This document shows positions 20,875 through 33,190 of a stretch of 64,000 nucleotides of DNA, in pieces (the first letter of the stretch is position 1; every line of letters begins with the position of its first letter). The DNA is from Nymphaea colorata. Taxonomy: Eukaryota > Streptophyta > Magnoliopsida > Nymphaeales > Nymphaeaceae. The stretch is from NCBI RefSeq assembly GCF_008831285.2, contig NC_045138.2, positions 20,553,934 to 20,617,933 on the forward strand. The letters run 5' to 3'. The notes beneath the pieces are model-generated. The model did not search any database and was not told the DNA's origin. It saw nothing but the letters and a program-made list of their open reading frames with translations. A program made the position numbers and the translations under genes.

Positions 20875-22930
20875 AAAATCCGGTATTCAAATTCTTTGTT
20901 TTTTTTTTTTGAAAGACTTGGGGGTTGTAAGTTTAATGATTTTTCTAACATGGAAGGGAAGTGTTTTAAAAATTCTGTTTTTTTATTATGTTAAGGATTT
21001 TGGTACTCGGATTTGGTTATCTTTGATTGGTTTCTTAGGAAAAAAAAAAGTTGGTTTTTCATTTTATTAAGTTTGGGAATTTTAGCCACTTTTGGGGAGT
21101 ATTGATTCGTTTGAGTTTTAGCATAATTTTAATCTGTTCTTCAGCTAGAACTCTGTTGAGGGAAAGGAGAGTTAAAAAGAGGAAGAACTTTGTCGACTAC
21201 CACTTCTGTTTTTGTAAACTTTTTAAGTTGAAATTTCTGAAACTTTTCCGGAGAACTGATCTCCCTTTATCTGATTTTTACTTTGATTCAGTCTTCTTCT
21301 CAATTAAAAATTGTTTTCTATGAACCCTTCTCAAGGAAACAAATAAAAAGAAAGGAGAGAGAGCTAATACATATAAGAACAGAGTAAAAACCAGAGAACC
21401 ATGTTTGGTAGTTCTTGATTGTTGGCATGCAGTACACAGGCGTCTGATCTTTGTTCATTAATTGGTGTGATTTCAGCGATGGCTCTGTATGGAGAGAAGG
21501 AATGGTTCTTCTTCTCCCCAAGGGACAGGAAGTACCCCAACGGATCGAGGCCCAACAGGGCCGCAGGCACCGGCTACTGGAAGGCGACCGGCGCCGACAA
21601 GCCGGTCGGAAGCCCGAAGCCGGTCGGAATCAAGAAGGCCCTGGTCTTCTACGCCGGCAAAGCACCCAAGGGGGAGAAGACGGACTGGATCATGCACGAG
21701 TACCGCCTCGCAGACGTCGATCGCTCTGCCCGCAAGAAGAACAGCTTAAGGGTAAGATCCCACGAACCTTTTTTTTTTCTCCTTTCTTCCCCGCGTCTCC
21801 AAACTGAAGAAAAGGTTAAGGTCATGAACTTTGTCGATCTCGAACCGTATGAAGTCTCACCAAGTTCGTGATCCCCGAGCCTGGTGTCTTTTTTAAAATT
21901 CCTTTTTCCTAATCTAAAGGCGACAGAGTTCGCGAACTTTGTCGTTTTCTTTTCTTTTTCCGGTATGAACTTTGGTGGGCAGAACTTGATTTTTTTTTCA
22001 GTCAAGAAACGCCAAAGTAGCTTCCCACCATGGCCCTTTAAATTTTTTTTCCGCTTTTTATTTTTAGTAAATTATTAATTTTTCAAATTCTGGAGCTTAT
22101 CTGTACATCATGTGTCGAATTCATGGCCTTAGAATTCCTTTTCTTTTTTTAGTCGTAAATCACAATCTGTGTGACCACTATGCAATTGTGTCGTCGTCCT
22201 GTTACTTTCTGAAACTTTCGTTCGAGTTCATGAACTTGTTCGCCTATCAGATACAGCCAAACACGCCCCTGATTTGACATGTTAAACGTCTGAGGGGAAG
22301 GCCCTTGCCTAGTGGCCCTTTCTTGTCGACAAGTGACTTTCGTGTCTTGTCTCGGTCATATCGTAGTTACAATCATATTCCTAATCACATTCGCAATCAT
22401 GTTCATGATCATTATAACGATTTTGGCACAGCCAAACAGGATCTCTGACAAAAAGAGTTTCCATTGTGCAGCTGGATGATTGGGTCCTGTGTAGAATCTA
22501 CAACAAGAAGGGCTTCTCCCACATGCCAGTGAAGCCCAAGCCCAGCAACAGCAGCAATAGTTGGGAGTACAACAGCAGCATGGTGGAGGAAGAGAAGCCG
22601 GAGGTGACCCACCTGAACCGAACCCAGCTCATGGCTCGGCCCCCCGCCGACTTCGTCCAGATGGACAGCTCGGACTCGGTCCCCCGGCTGCACGCCACCG
22701 ACTCGAGCTGCTCCGAGCACGTCTTGTCGCCGGAGATCACGTGTGACCGCGAGGTCCAGAGCGAGTTCAAGTGGAAGGAATGGGAGAGGGGATTCGATTC
22801 CGGGGTCACCTTTGAGAGCTTGATGAGCTCCTCCTTCCCTCAGCTGGAGGACCCCCAGTATCCCCCTCAGCCACTGCTGAGAGAGCCTTCCTTCAGTGAT
22901 GTCCTCATGTTCTTGCAGAAGCCCTTCTAG
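20667..22930 (+). CDS. NAC transcription factor, ATAF/SNAC type
   Basis: NAC proteins bind DNA as dimers through an N-terminal NAC domain and regulate transcription in the nucleus; ATAF/SNAC members act in stress, ABA and senescence responses. Three exons join in frame: 20667-20826, 21477-21751 and 22472-22930, all with GT...AG borders, giving 297 residues against about 290 for ATAF1. Subdomain [15 protein letters not shown], is at residues 7-20. Exon 2 carries [20 protein letters not shown] and the [18 protein letters not shown] box. Exon 3 opens with [14 protein letters not shown]. The C-terminal half keeps the clade-specific [22 protein letters not shown] and the final FLQKPF. No broken residue is visible. 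A (CT)n run lies just after the first donor site. The start is the first ATG after the TATA box region that opens the domain. Confidence 0.96.
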
Positions 22931-23290
22931 ATGTTTGCCTCATGGATGTCACATTCTTTCGCATGCTTGTGAGCGGCAACATGTGGATCTATCAGCTGTT
23001 GAAACGTGGCGGCAGCGGTGGCGGCATATGCGAGTATGAGTGCAGCCACGGCATATCAAAGTATGGGCGGCGCCGCCATGTCTAGGGCATATGCATGCAC
23101 AACCCAACCTTGTATTAGATGTGTATACATAGTACATAGATGCATACATACAAGTTCTATTTGGGCTGATTTGTGCCCAATAGGCAAGCTCTTTAATGTA
23201 TGTAATATTCAATATATGGGAAAGAGAAGGGTAGGATTTCAGATTAAAATGGTAGTCCATTTGCTTCATTAGGTAGTGCCAATCGAGTTT
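22931..23290 (+). other. Probable 3' untranslated region of the NAC gene
   Basis: The sequence after the TAG at 22928-22930 has mixed composition, GGCGGC-rich then TACATA-rich, without a domain. I could not fix a polyadenylation site. Confidence 0.4.
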
Positions 23291-23479
23291 GTAACAACAT
23301 CACAAGGATCATATTGATTTCATTGGATTGAAAAGTTCATAAGGCTTCTTCCTTGTTGGTGAAAGGACCATGTGGGTTAGAAAATGTTAACCAAACATGT
23401 GTTAATCTCCTTCCAAGCATTGCAGAAGAGAACTATAAAAGTGAAATAAATATCTTTCATCCCAGGCTTGTGGATTGAC

Positions 23480-23640
23480 CAGACTTGAACAAGCAATTGG
23501 CCGCCTATCAGTCGCCGGTTAACTAGCAATTGGCCGCCTATCAGTCGCCGGTTAACTAGCAACTAGCCACCTATTAGCTGTCGGTTAAATAGCAACTAGC
23601 CGCCTATCAACCAGCAACTAGCCACCTATCAACCGCAGGA
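23480..23640. repeat. 33-bp minisatellite downstream of the NAC gene
   Basis: The unit AGCAATTGGCCGCCTATCAG plus TCGCCGGTTAACT is present twice nearly unchanged, then in two or three diverged or shortened versions (CTAGCCACCTATTAG, CTAGCCGCCTATCAA, CTAGCCACCTATCAA). Confidence 0.9.
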
Positions 23641-25070
23641 TGGATTAAATGCACAAATCTCCTTGGGGCTCATATTTGTCAAGTAAACCAAAGTTAGGAA
23701 ACCCATGAGAATATCTAGAACCACTCATTTATGCATGTTCTCATTTGCATGGCCTCAGTTCTGGGCATCAAAGTTTTGGTAAAAGCTTCAACCGGTACAA
23801 CGTCTGCCGTGGAATTAATTACTGTTGGAATGAACTCCAAACTGCAATTGTTGGAGCTAATAAGGGAACTAATGATATGCAGGCAAACATGAAACTTGTA
23901 GCTAACTCTTGCCATGGCGGAAGGAGAAACAAACTTTATGGAGGCGCATTCATTCACAGTTTTTTATATCTAAAGGGGCATTACGTATATAGCAGAACAA
24001 ATATTTGAAAATGTTAATATAAAAATAAAGAAATATTGAAGGGCTGGTGCGGCTCTGCTCCTGCTTGCCTGCTAGAAAGAACAATAAAAAAAAGTGCTCT
24101 CCCTTTTTATGAAAGAGTCAATGATAAAAACCTTTTGACATGTAAAAACAATCTATTCTGAATGAGCAGGGACACTCAATCCTCACCCAACCCCTCCTTC
24201 ACTTTAAGAGTCGTTTGGCAACAACGATACAGTTACTGTCCAATGAATTTTCTCCAAAAAATTGAACAGATTTAACGAACAACATATTATTGGGTGTCAT
24301 GAATCTGCCTCATTTTTTAAGATAAATTTATGAGACCGTAACAATATTTGCTTTCTGAGTGACGAATACCGTTAAGATAAATTCATGAGACCCTAACAAA
24401 TCTGCCTCATTTTTATAATCAACTAAGATACATTATTTGCTTTGGGTGTGATGAATACCGTTCCGTTGCATTTCAACTTGTGCATTGGCGATGCCCCATT
24501 ATTCGAAAAGGAAACTGGGGCCGCCTGCTAACCCCCCACGTCGTTCGTCCTTTGTACCAACCCTTTCGGTCTAATCATTCAAGAAAAAAAAAAAACTAGC
24601 TGTAGGAAATTTGTGGGTAGCTATCTAATCAACTTTGATCATTCACAAAGTGCCATATAGAAAGTTATCTATTTTGAAAGGTGAATGAAAACTATATTTT
24701 TGGCGGTGGAAATTGGCTTTATGAATGACATAACTTTATATGAACTGTTCATCAAGTTTATTGGACAATTCATAGTGTACATGATTTTCATATGCACTTA
24801 TAATTTAGTCCATATATTCCATTAACCCATATATGTACAAGCTTTTGAAATACATGTCCTAATTAAGCATAACTGAGAACAACGTAGACTCACATCCAAC
24901 AGCTGCCACATGTGTTCTCTTAAAAATGGGAATCATCAAGATAATTTGATTAATGTGTCCTAAAAAATTTATTTAAGAAATAATATCAAAGGCTTTTAAT
25001 GTTTTATGTTGGGGCACACCAAAAGTTGGGAAGCTCATGTGTATGCGCTCGCCCGTTCACACACACACAC

Positions 25071-25101
<31 letters not shown>

Positions 25102-26898
25102 CTCTGAAGACACCAACCCTAAGTAATATGGTCCAAGATGGTGTCAGGAGCCCCAGAATCAAACATGGCTCTACCGTTGAAGAAGGTGCCACGTTGATCA
25201 TAGTTTGATGCTTGTGGTGCAAAACTGTAGATGAGATGTGGCCCTTTTCTCGGCCACTAAAACTCTGGCGCATCCCGGAAAAGGGGCGTGCGCCCAAAGT
25301 ATCTATTCCAATGTCTCAACTTGAGAAAGGCAGTACTGGCATCCCTTACTCCTTCTCCCAAAGGCATTTCCCTCAAGGACATGGCAGTCGAAAGCGCACA
25401 AATTTGAGAGAATATTTAGGTTAGTATATTTGGTTATGTTTTTCATGAGTAGTTTTCATACCACCAGAGCCAAAGCTTTCATTTAATGGCGGACCTACCC
25501 TTTACAGATTTTTGTATCCTAAAGAGCACTCACATAACAGACCAATATTAATTGAAAATAAAAAAGATTTTGAGTGCTGGTGTGGACAACCGAGGTTACA
25601 GAAAACACATTTTTTTTGAAAAAACACAAAATAACAGCGGTGTCCACCCTCCCTGTTCAAGCTGTCATGATGTAGTAAATTAAATGGCCGTTCAAAACTA
25701 ATGAAAAAAACATGTTCAAAACAAAAAAACATGTTTTTAACACGTTTTTTCGTGTTTTTTTTACTTTTTTATTTTTAGTTTTTTTAATGCCAAATAGTTT
25801 TTTTTTATTTAATGCAAATCTACTTATCTTTTGGTGTTTTTATTATTAGATTTTCACCGATTTTATTTGGTCTCATTTTTATTTTTTAAAATTTTACCGT
25901 ATTTTTTTTTATTTTTTTAAGTTCGATATATTATATCCGAAAAAAACCTTGCCGTTTAAAACTCTGAGACGTTTCTTGTGACAACTGGGGTTGCTTAGGA
26001 TGCTGGCCCCACTACACTTCAACTTAAACATTTGTAACATCTCATTTGCAACACAAAGAGTTGACATCTTAAAGATTTAAAATGAAAACTGATCACCTAC
26101 CAACCCTGGCTTCATTCATTGCACTAACCCTCTTGAAGACTATATGGTTATGTTGATTAAGGAATCTCAACCATCATACCATGTTAAAGAAAAAGATTGG
26201 CCACAAAGTTCAATAAAAATAAGACAACCCATCAAGTTTTCATGAACCCTAAGCCAACGGGTACAAGAATTAGTGGGAAAAAAAAATCAAAACAATAGAG
26301 GACAAAATTTTATCTTTCATTTTGTTACAAATTCATATATGACGTCCGTCGAGTCTTAGATTCTGGAAGCACACAAACAAATATAAAAAAAGGAAAGTGC
26401 ATGGAGATGCATCGGAATTTGATCTTATGGTTGTTTCATCCATCTATCCGGAACAAAAAGTACACAACCAATTATGTGGATCTGACGGATTTGAGCGCTG
26501 CCAAACATAACCACTAAATTGCATTCATGGAATCATTTGATCATGTCAATCATTATGGAATCAACTCAAAAGCTAAGTTGTCAAATAAAAGAGCAACGAT
26601 CATTAAGTTTTCGATCTCAAAGTTACTTTAAAAACGATGCCTATCTGTTAGTATAAACAATTGACAGTAATGGTGAGTAATCAGATATCTGGAAAAAGTT
26701 CCGAAGTACAAATATAGCGTTAGATATTGTACGAGGGCCTTCCATTTTTCGCTCTACTGCATCTGATTCCGTCCCCACTGCACACAATTTTTACCTATTC
26801 ATTTTTTCTGTTGCACAGGATCAGATTCTAAGAACTTGATCCAACCTGTTCATCTGCTCATGGCCTTACCCATTCCCATCCTTATCCGTGATTAAGCT
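23641..26898. other. Intergenic; possible MITE remnant at 24200-24490
   Basis: Around 24200-24490 GTTTGGCAACAACG, two TAAGATAAATTYATGAGACC words and two GTGATGAATACCGTT-like words suggest a diverged MITE with internal duplication. A (CA)(TA)n microsatellite lies at 25060-25101. The GC-richer block 25120-25440 has short frames on both strands that I do not recognise. The stretch 25720-25960 is T-rich. Nothing else is supported. Confidence 0.4.
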
Positions 26899-26901
26899 TA
26901 A

Positions 26902-27123
26902 GGTGCCGTTTGATGACAGGGTAAAATTTAGAACACTAAATTTACTATGGAAAAAAGTCCATGGTAAAAGGTCGGACCCTTCGAGGTCCGACTTTTTTGC
27001 AGGGTAAAATTACTCTGATCCATCTAATTTGACATGGTAATTTTTCTTGTGTTTGATTTGAAAGTGAAAAACTATACAAAGATGGCAAGTTTCCCCGATG
27101 CATAGTAAACATCAAATGGGGCC
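26902..27123. mobile_element. Tourist/PIF-type MITE with TAA duplication
   Basis: A 222-bp element begins GGTGCCGTTTGATGACAGGG; the reverse complement of its end is GGCCCCATTTGATGTTTACT, matching at 11 of the first 14 positions. TAA flanks it at 26899-26901 and 27124-27126, the classic 3-bp PIF/Harbinger duplication. The terminal core GTTTGATG is the same as in the large transposon at 44823-51512. Inside is a hairpin, GTCGGACC-CTTCGA-GGTCCGAC, at about 26971. Confidence 0.85.
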
Positions 27124-27410
27124 TAAGAGGGGTTTGATAATAGGAATACTAATATAGTATTTTATGAACTACTGTTTCACGAATCTGCTCTAATTTTTAA
27201 TATAGATTTACGTAACACTGTGTTAGTATTTCCCGCAATGGTGAATTATCATCATTGACGCCTTCACATTTTTCTACTTGTTTACCTATGGCTGCCTCCT
27301 AAAGCTTAACATTTACGATATTAGTGAGCCTTAGTCAGAAATTTCTGCCTTACCCTGTTCTAGACCCCAACACTTATTAATTGCACACCAACCTAAAGCT
27401 TGACATATCA

Positions 27411-27412
<2 letters not shown>

Positions 27413-27486
<74 letters not shown>
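27413..27486. repeat. (TA)n microsatellite
   Basis: About 74 bp of TA repeats. Confidence 0.98.
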
Positions 27487-27488
<2 letters not shown>

Positions 27489-28339
27489 CTAGACGAAATG
27501 AGAAAGAGGTATATTAACAGCTCTATCATTAAATGGAGTGGAACAAGAAGGATGAATGCTGAGATTGCAACGCCGAGTAATGCTGTATGGAGGTCAAAGT
27601 TAGAAAGGACCACCAGATGCATCAAGTAGGACCAACGGGAAGTTGGTGTGTCAAAGGGGTTTAGATTTATCCCATTGCCGACTCCAATGTAAATCCACTG
27701 AACCGGATTTGCGAAAAAAAGAAATTAAAGAGGATCTAGTTTCTATATAAATGGATTCAAAGAAAAATATCTATGCAGTGACAAAATCAAATTCAAAGCC
27801 CGAGTTCTAAACATGACCGGTTGTTCTGACTACATGTAAAAGGTTTGGTTTTGGAAAATAAGATCAAAGTCCAAATTTCTGACTTTGGATCAGATTAGGT
27901 CAGATTAATGAGATCCAGCTAGCAGACGACTGAAATAGTCGAAGCCTTTTACTTTTGCAGCCACTCTCAGCGCAAGTAATTTGACTCTCTTCTCTCACTA
28001 GATCTTCCTCTTTTACAAAGTAAAAAAAGGAGGTTTCTAAAAGGACAAAAGAGAAGTTATGACAATATTAAAAGTCTGGAAGAGGGTAGGAAGTTTCTCA
28101 TGGCACCATTCACTAAAGTGCAGAGAAAATAAAGACATAGATTCAATTCAATAGATTGTCTTTAGATGGCATCTTCAACAAAGGATGTTTTGTAAAATTC
28201 AAGTTTTGTGATAATCTAGTTTTTAAACCACTTTTAAAGCTTTTTTGTAAAAATAATAAAAAATTCTGGAAAGGCTTATTCAAGCCATTTTGAAAGCATA
28301 GTTGTGTCCAAATTGGGTTTTCACAAATCCAGTTTTATG
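27487..28339. other. Intergenic, nothing recognised
   Basis: No feature seen. Confidence 0.4.
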
Positions 28340-28612
28340 AAGCATGGGCACCAGGCCGGGTACCTGTAAGGTATCTGGTATTCGACCGAACTCAGGCTCA
28401 GGCTTAGAAATTGAATTTCAGGCCGGCTCGATAAGTTGTCGAGCCGGCCAAGGTGGGCCCAACTCAACCCGATAATTTATATTTAATAACATTTTATTAT
28501 TTATATATTTAATTATATATATTTTATTATAATTTCATTATATTTGTATATTATTTTATATTAAAAATATATTTTTTAATGTTAATCGACTGGAAGGCTT
28601 GCCCTAAATGTA
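28340..28612. mobile_element. Possible diverged GGCCGGGC-rich MITE
   Basis: A GGCACCAGGCCGGGTACC-like left end, GGCCGGCTCGATAAG / GTCGAGCCGGCC inverted words, and a following AT-only core of about 130 bp match the build of the AAGGGTGGGC elements at 4775 and 43632. The right end is eroded. Confidence 0.4.
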
Positions 28613-28655
28613 ATTTCAAACAAGCTACCATACCTTTTCACCACGCTTTTAAAGT

Positions 28656-29308
28656 GTGATGACCAACAGGTCATATGAAGCCAATCTTTGGTTTAATTCC
28701 AGTAAGAACACACACCAAAGGAGGCATACACTGTTAGAAAGAGAATCCGATTTTATATTGCGAGCAAGCAACAAAGTCTCTCGATCCGAGTACATGGTTT
28801 GTTGCATGACCTTCTTCACCATGTATCAATGCGCCGTTAGATTCAATCCCTGCAACATAAAATCCCCCTTACAGGACTAGTGGCTCTCATGGATTCTAAA
28901 ACTCTGTCTGCATTTTATGGCAGCCAAAACCCCGCCGGCTGCCTCCACCGAACCTCCTGGTACCACTTGCTAAAGCTTCGAGCACACCATTTTCTGCCAG
29001 GATTTCAAGTCCATGGTATGGAATCTTTTCGACGGGGGCAGACTGTGATTGTTCGTCATACCAACAGCCACGGTAGACCACAGGAATGCCAAAATCTGAG
29101 GGCCAAACATGGAGCTGTGAAGATTGTGAGGCTGAGAAGAGTCCTTGAGTACTCACAATTATTATGTGTCCCCTGTGAATATTTTCATGGTGTGGCTGAG
29201 ATGACGCTTATCAGATCGTTCCAGATCTTTCATGGCATGGCCGGAAGTTGTACATCCTCCTTGGCCACTTGGTGGTTGTTGTCTAGCAATCGTGTCGATG
29301 GCCGTTGA
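28656..29308 (+). other. Two adjoining open frames, unrecognised
   Basis: Frames run 28656-28880 (74 residues) and 28880-29308 (142 residues) on the plus strand, and one of 86 residues runs 29156-28896 on the minus strand. Composition is more gene-like (nearer 50% GC) than the flanks. The predicted proteins contain no motif I know. It may be a decayed host gene fragment or an exon. Confidence 0.2.
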
Positions 29309-30500
29309 GTATTCAATGGCGTCATCTGTATGTTTTTTTTATTGCCTTTGCAGTGAGTTGTCCGTTTTAATGCGTAGAGTGGGAAATTATTCTTAAAGGA
29401 AATCTGGGCAGTTTTAAAAAATTGAAAAATCAAGAGCATGAGGTGGAAAGTCATGAAACCGTAGGCGTTTTTAGTTAGTATTTGGTTTTCTGTCAAAAGA
29501 TATTCTAGATCGTTAAAGGTTTTGAAGCAAAACTCATAGGGTGGGTATAGGAAGTAGGTATAGGAAGGGCAGTGACCTCTTTTAAGGGTGGTGAAATAAA
29601 CCACTTATCCTTAAAAAAAAAAGTTAACTTATATTATCAAATATTCTTTTGCAATATCTGGAAATATCATGACATTTTCTCAATACTATTGGCTGTTCTT
29701 GAAATGCCCGTAAGAGTTTCATTTTTCTCAAAAGATTTGAAGATAATATCAGTAACTCTGTCATTAGAAAGCTATTCATCGTACCATTTGATTTACTGAC
29801 GCAGGAGTGGAGCATCAAAGTCTATTTCTCATAGTTTGGATTTTGTTTGTTATTCTCTTTTATTTAGATCCACATTCATTGATCCACTTTTATTTTATAG
29901 ACTCATGTGTAATCAGTTTTGAGTTATGAAATCCCGAAATCTCCCTAGTTTAGTTTGGGTGAGCAGGAGGAAATCTGTATCGGTGCCATTCTTTTGCAGC
30001 ACATAAATTAATATGCTATGAAAGTTTGAAACGAGAACTAGCCGGCTACTAACCTCCACTTAACGGTGAGTTACATGAAAAATCCTCTCAAATATAGTGA
30101 GTCTATACACAAAAACTCCCTAAGGGTCAAGTTGCAAGCGGATTGGATATGGCTTGAGGGTCTTGTTATGACATCAGATTCGGGCCCAGTCCTCTATTAA
30201 TATATATAACTTATTCTGATCGGATATTGGTTGCAACGTGTATGCAGTTGAGAGAAAAAGAGTAGTGAAATATTTATATATTATTCGGATCCCAGATATT
30301 GCAACCTTCTAGTAACTTGCTGGGGACCAGATGCCATCGATAAATCCTAATCTTGTCGGACAGAGACTCCGGCTAGGGGATTGATCAGTGAATGTGTGGA
30401 TGCCAATTTTATTAGATTGTGTGTAATGCTTGTGTTCCGAGTATGACCTCAAATAGTTAGATTCAATGATAAGGTCAATTCATTCTAATTTGGTATACGT

Positions 30501-30534
<34 letters not shown>

Positions 30535-30684
30535 ACACTAAATGACAGCTCAAACTAGCCAGCTATCTAACCAGGGTCATCCAGTTCAGTTTATCTTCAG
30601 ATAGATAGTTAAGAGAAAAATAAAGAGAAAAAAGTATGCATTAATACTAAATGATACCCATCAATTTTTTTTATCCTAACTATC
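29309..30684. other. Intergenic, small (CA)n(TA)n run
   Basis: A (CA)n(TA)n microsatellite occupies about 30500-30533. No gene is supported. Confidence 0.4.
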
Positions 30685-30738
30685 CATCATGATAGATCAG
30701 ATAACTATCCATCATGATAGATCAGATAGTTTAGTAAC
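30684..30738. repeat. Two-copy 28-bp tandem repeat
   Basis: AACTATCCATCATGATAGAT followed by CAGAT occurs twice head to tail; the unit contains the palindrome ATCATGAT. Confidence 0.9.
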
Positions 30739-30933
30739 TCTAAAAAACCAAAAAGCCAACCTCTAAGGCTGAATAGTTTTATTTATGCAACATTAGCAAC
30801 CGTGTAAGTAGAGCATTTCATGATGGCAGTTGATTGGTCATAATTCTTAATCAATGGAATGCACCATTTGAAATGGTTTTTAGCATTATAAAATATTGAA
30901 AAAAAAGAAATTAGACTATAGTGGTAGCTGGCT

Positions 30934-30936
<3 letters not shown>

Positions 30937-31002
<66 letters not shown>
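30937..31002. repeat. (TA)n microsatellite
   Basis: About 66 bp of TA repeats. Confidence 0.98.
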
Positions 31003-31004
<2 letters not shown>

Positions 31005-31301
31005 ATTGCCCATTAGCTTATTGGATATACAGAATGGGTACAAATTGAATACCTCATGCCTTTCCTTTATGAAGATATGGCAATCACAATTTGCTTCAAC
31101 ATGGAAGAATATGCTTACCATTGAAATGGAGACTTTAAGCTGAAATATTGAGATATAAGTGTGCTATATATCTACACTATTTTGAGGGGAGGGAGAAGAG
31201 CCAGGAGAGCATCACTAAGATGGGAAAAAGAGGATATACATATCAAAAGCTACGATGGTCGTGACGGGATAAGTGAAAGGGAAAAAGAAAGTAGGGAATA
31301 A

Positions 31302-31466
31302 AGTTCCGTCTGTTTTGGTGGAGCTTTACTCCCCGTATTAAAGTTCTACAACCACCCAAAAAGTCCCCACACAAAATTTTCAAGTTTGTTAGAGATGAAA
31401 CTTTTTAACAAATTTGAACTTTAGTTTAACTTTCATAATACAGTTCTACCAATTCAAACGGGCCTT
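31302..31466. mobile_element. Possible Tourist-like MITE
   Basis: The left end AGTTCCGTCTGTTTTGG and the reverse complement of the right end, AAGGCCCGTTTGAATTGG, resemble each other. TAA stands on both sides (31299-31301 and 31467-31469). The 165-bp interior is non-coding and partly self-complementary (AAAGTTC, GAACTTT). Confidence 0.5.
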
Positions 31467-31892
31467 TAAGGAGGAGACAAATGTTATTCTGCAGCTGGTA
31501 GACCGCGTCCCAATGCCGACAACCCAAAGAAAAACATAATATTTTTTTTTGTTGCTTGCAGATTAAGTATGTATTACTTATGATGTCCTTCAAAGAGAAC
31601 CCCATCATATATATATATAGTTGGTATAACCAGACCACTTGAATAAGAGACAATGTAGCCTTATAGATATGAGCTTGAGAATGATTTGGTAAGAAACATA
31701 TATTAAGTTAGTTGTTTTCCTTACTTAAATAATGACTTTTATTAATAAAAAATAACTGGTTCTTATAAAATCAAAATTTTGGCAGTAGAAAGATTGATTT
31801 TGATTTTAAACAAAAGTTACTTAAACATTTATAAACACATTAAAGGTTCACATTTTGTTTAAAACATTTTTTAACAAGAGTTCAAGAGGTCA

Positions 31893-31912
31893 GATATATA
31901 TATATATATATA
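31893..31912. repeat. Short (TA)n run
   Basis: About 20 bp of TA repeats. Confidence 0.95.
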
Positions 31913-31951
31913 AAATAGAGAGAATCGTGCGAATGACAACATTGCCTTTAT

Positions 31952-32080
31952 GGGGGCAAAGCCAATGGGCCTGGCAGGGGCCATGAACCCCCTATGTTCT
32001 TGAAATGCAGTTTGACATTTCTAAAATTTTTAATTTGGCCCCTGTAATAATTTTCAAAACTATATAGTGGTCACCCCTTA
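31952..32080 (-). mobile_element. Partial GGCGGAGCCA-family element
   Basis: TGGGGGCAAAGCCAATGGG and the downstream CATTTCTAAAATTTTTAATT, TTTGGCCCC match the family loosely, but the far end is missing. Confidence 0.35.
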
Positions 32081-32999
32081 AAAAAGAAAAATCAATGGCA
32101 TGGACTGTTGTGCACTTTGCTTGATTTTTGAATTTGAAGTTCGCTTAGTTTGTCGCCGCTGACGATAACCACAGTGAAGGTGGAAGAGGGCTGGATTTTT
32201 TTCCCAACCATGGATCAATATCACTTCACAAGTGGTTGCAGGAATCGAGAGGAGACAAAATAGAATGAAAAGGAGTAAGAAGATGGCTGGTCTTAAGTAA
32301 TAGTTCTGAAGCGTATTGGGCAATGAAATCTGGCAGTAGAGCAACGATCTGTTACCTCTTGGTTTACACATGAGCCCGTGAGTGAAGTGCTTGCAAATGG
32401 ATTATTAGATCCAGTTTGAGTGCTTTGTCATTTTCTATTTGAGTTCCCACCTCTAAAAATATATTCAACTAATTATCCTGTAGTTTACAACCTCCTCTAC
32501 AGATAACCTTCTAGTAACTTCTAGAGGACCAAATGTCATGAGGGAGAGAGTTTGACGTTCCCAAGTGGTTACTGGATCCGGTTTGGTGGCCCTGCGCACA
32601 TAAAGTCGAGTGCCCTTTAACTAAAAATTTCTAGCTTGCTCCATCCGGATGGGGATAGTTTCATTTTTCCTCCAATTATGTTGTCCCTTTGTGACTTTAT
32701 TTCACTACTGCTGCTGCAGGTGACATGGATTATATCAAATCAAATGTTGGGACAGGAGAATCAGATTTATATCGCTTGAAGCTCATCTTGTAAAATGAAT
32801 GCGACTTTGGGTTTCATGAGATCACATATTGTATGATTGACTTCTTGAAGGTGGCGTAGACGTTCGATTAACCTTTGTTGTTGTCAACCGTTGGCAGAGG
32901 GGAGGCTCAACCTGCTGAACCTTTTGTTGGATGAGCAAGAACAGTATTTCATTTTATTGTCCAACAATAGAATCGAAACCCCCACCCTTCCCCTCATCC
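32081..32999. other. Intergenic, nothing recognised
   Basis: A minus-strand frame of 97 residues (32371-32078) has a hydrophobic stretch but no recognisable family. Confidence 0.35.
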
Positions 33000-33190
33000 C
33001 TTGGGTGCCTATATATATCTAAAAAAATATATTGAAAATGTAAAATTCCTAGGTTTTGGAGATATCTTGCTCTTGTTTTGTGTTGATGATCATACTCTAT
33101 TGTTCAACAACGCAAACCTCATATACATAAGAAATTTGCGGGGAATTTTAGAAGAGTTTGAGGAAATTTGTATGGAAAGTTAGTAAATAC
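33000..33190 (+). pseudogene. LINE reverse transcriptase fragment
   Basis: The frame from about 33001 to 33183 reads through FCVDDHTLLFNNAN, the counterpart of the LINE RT box F/Y-A-DD-T-L-L-F-C-KA, then an RNLRGILEEFEE piece matching the RNLRRIL..FE segment that follows it in plant L1-type elements. Only about 60 residues are left and the frame ends in a stop, so it is a dead scrap. Confidence 0.6.

Noticed and set aside
21419-21871. Single 150-residue frame over NAC exon 2
   Set aside because: It reads through both splice sites; the three-exon model restores the full NAC domain.
25004-25440. Possible gene fragment in a GC-richer block
   Set aside because: Short frames on both strands, one entering a (TA)n run; no motif I could name.
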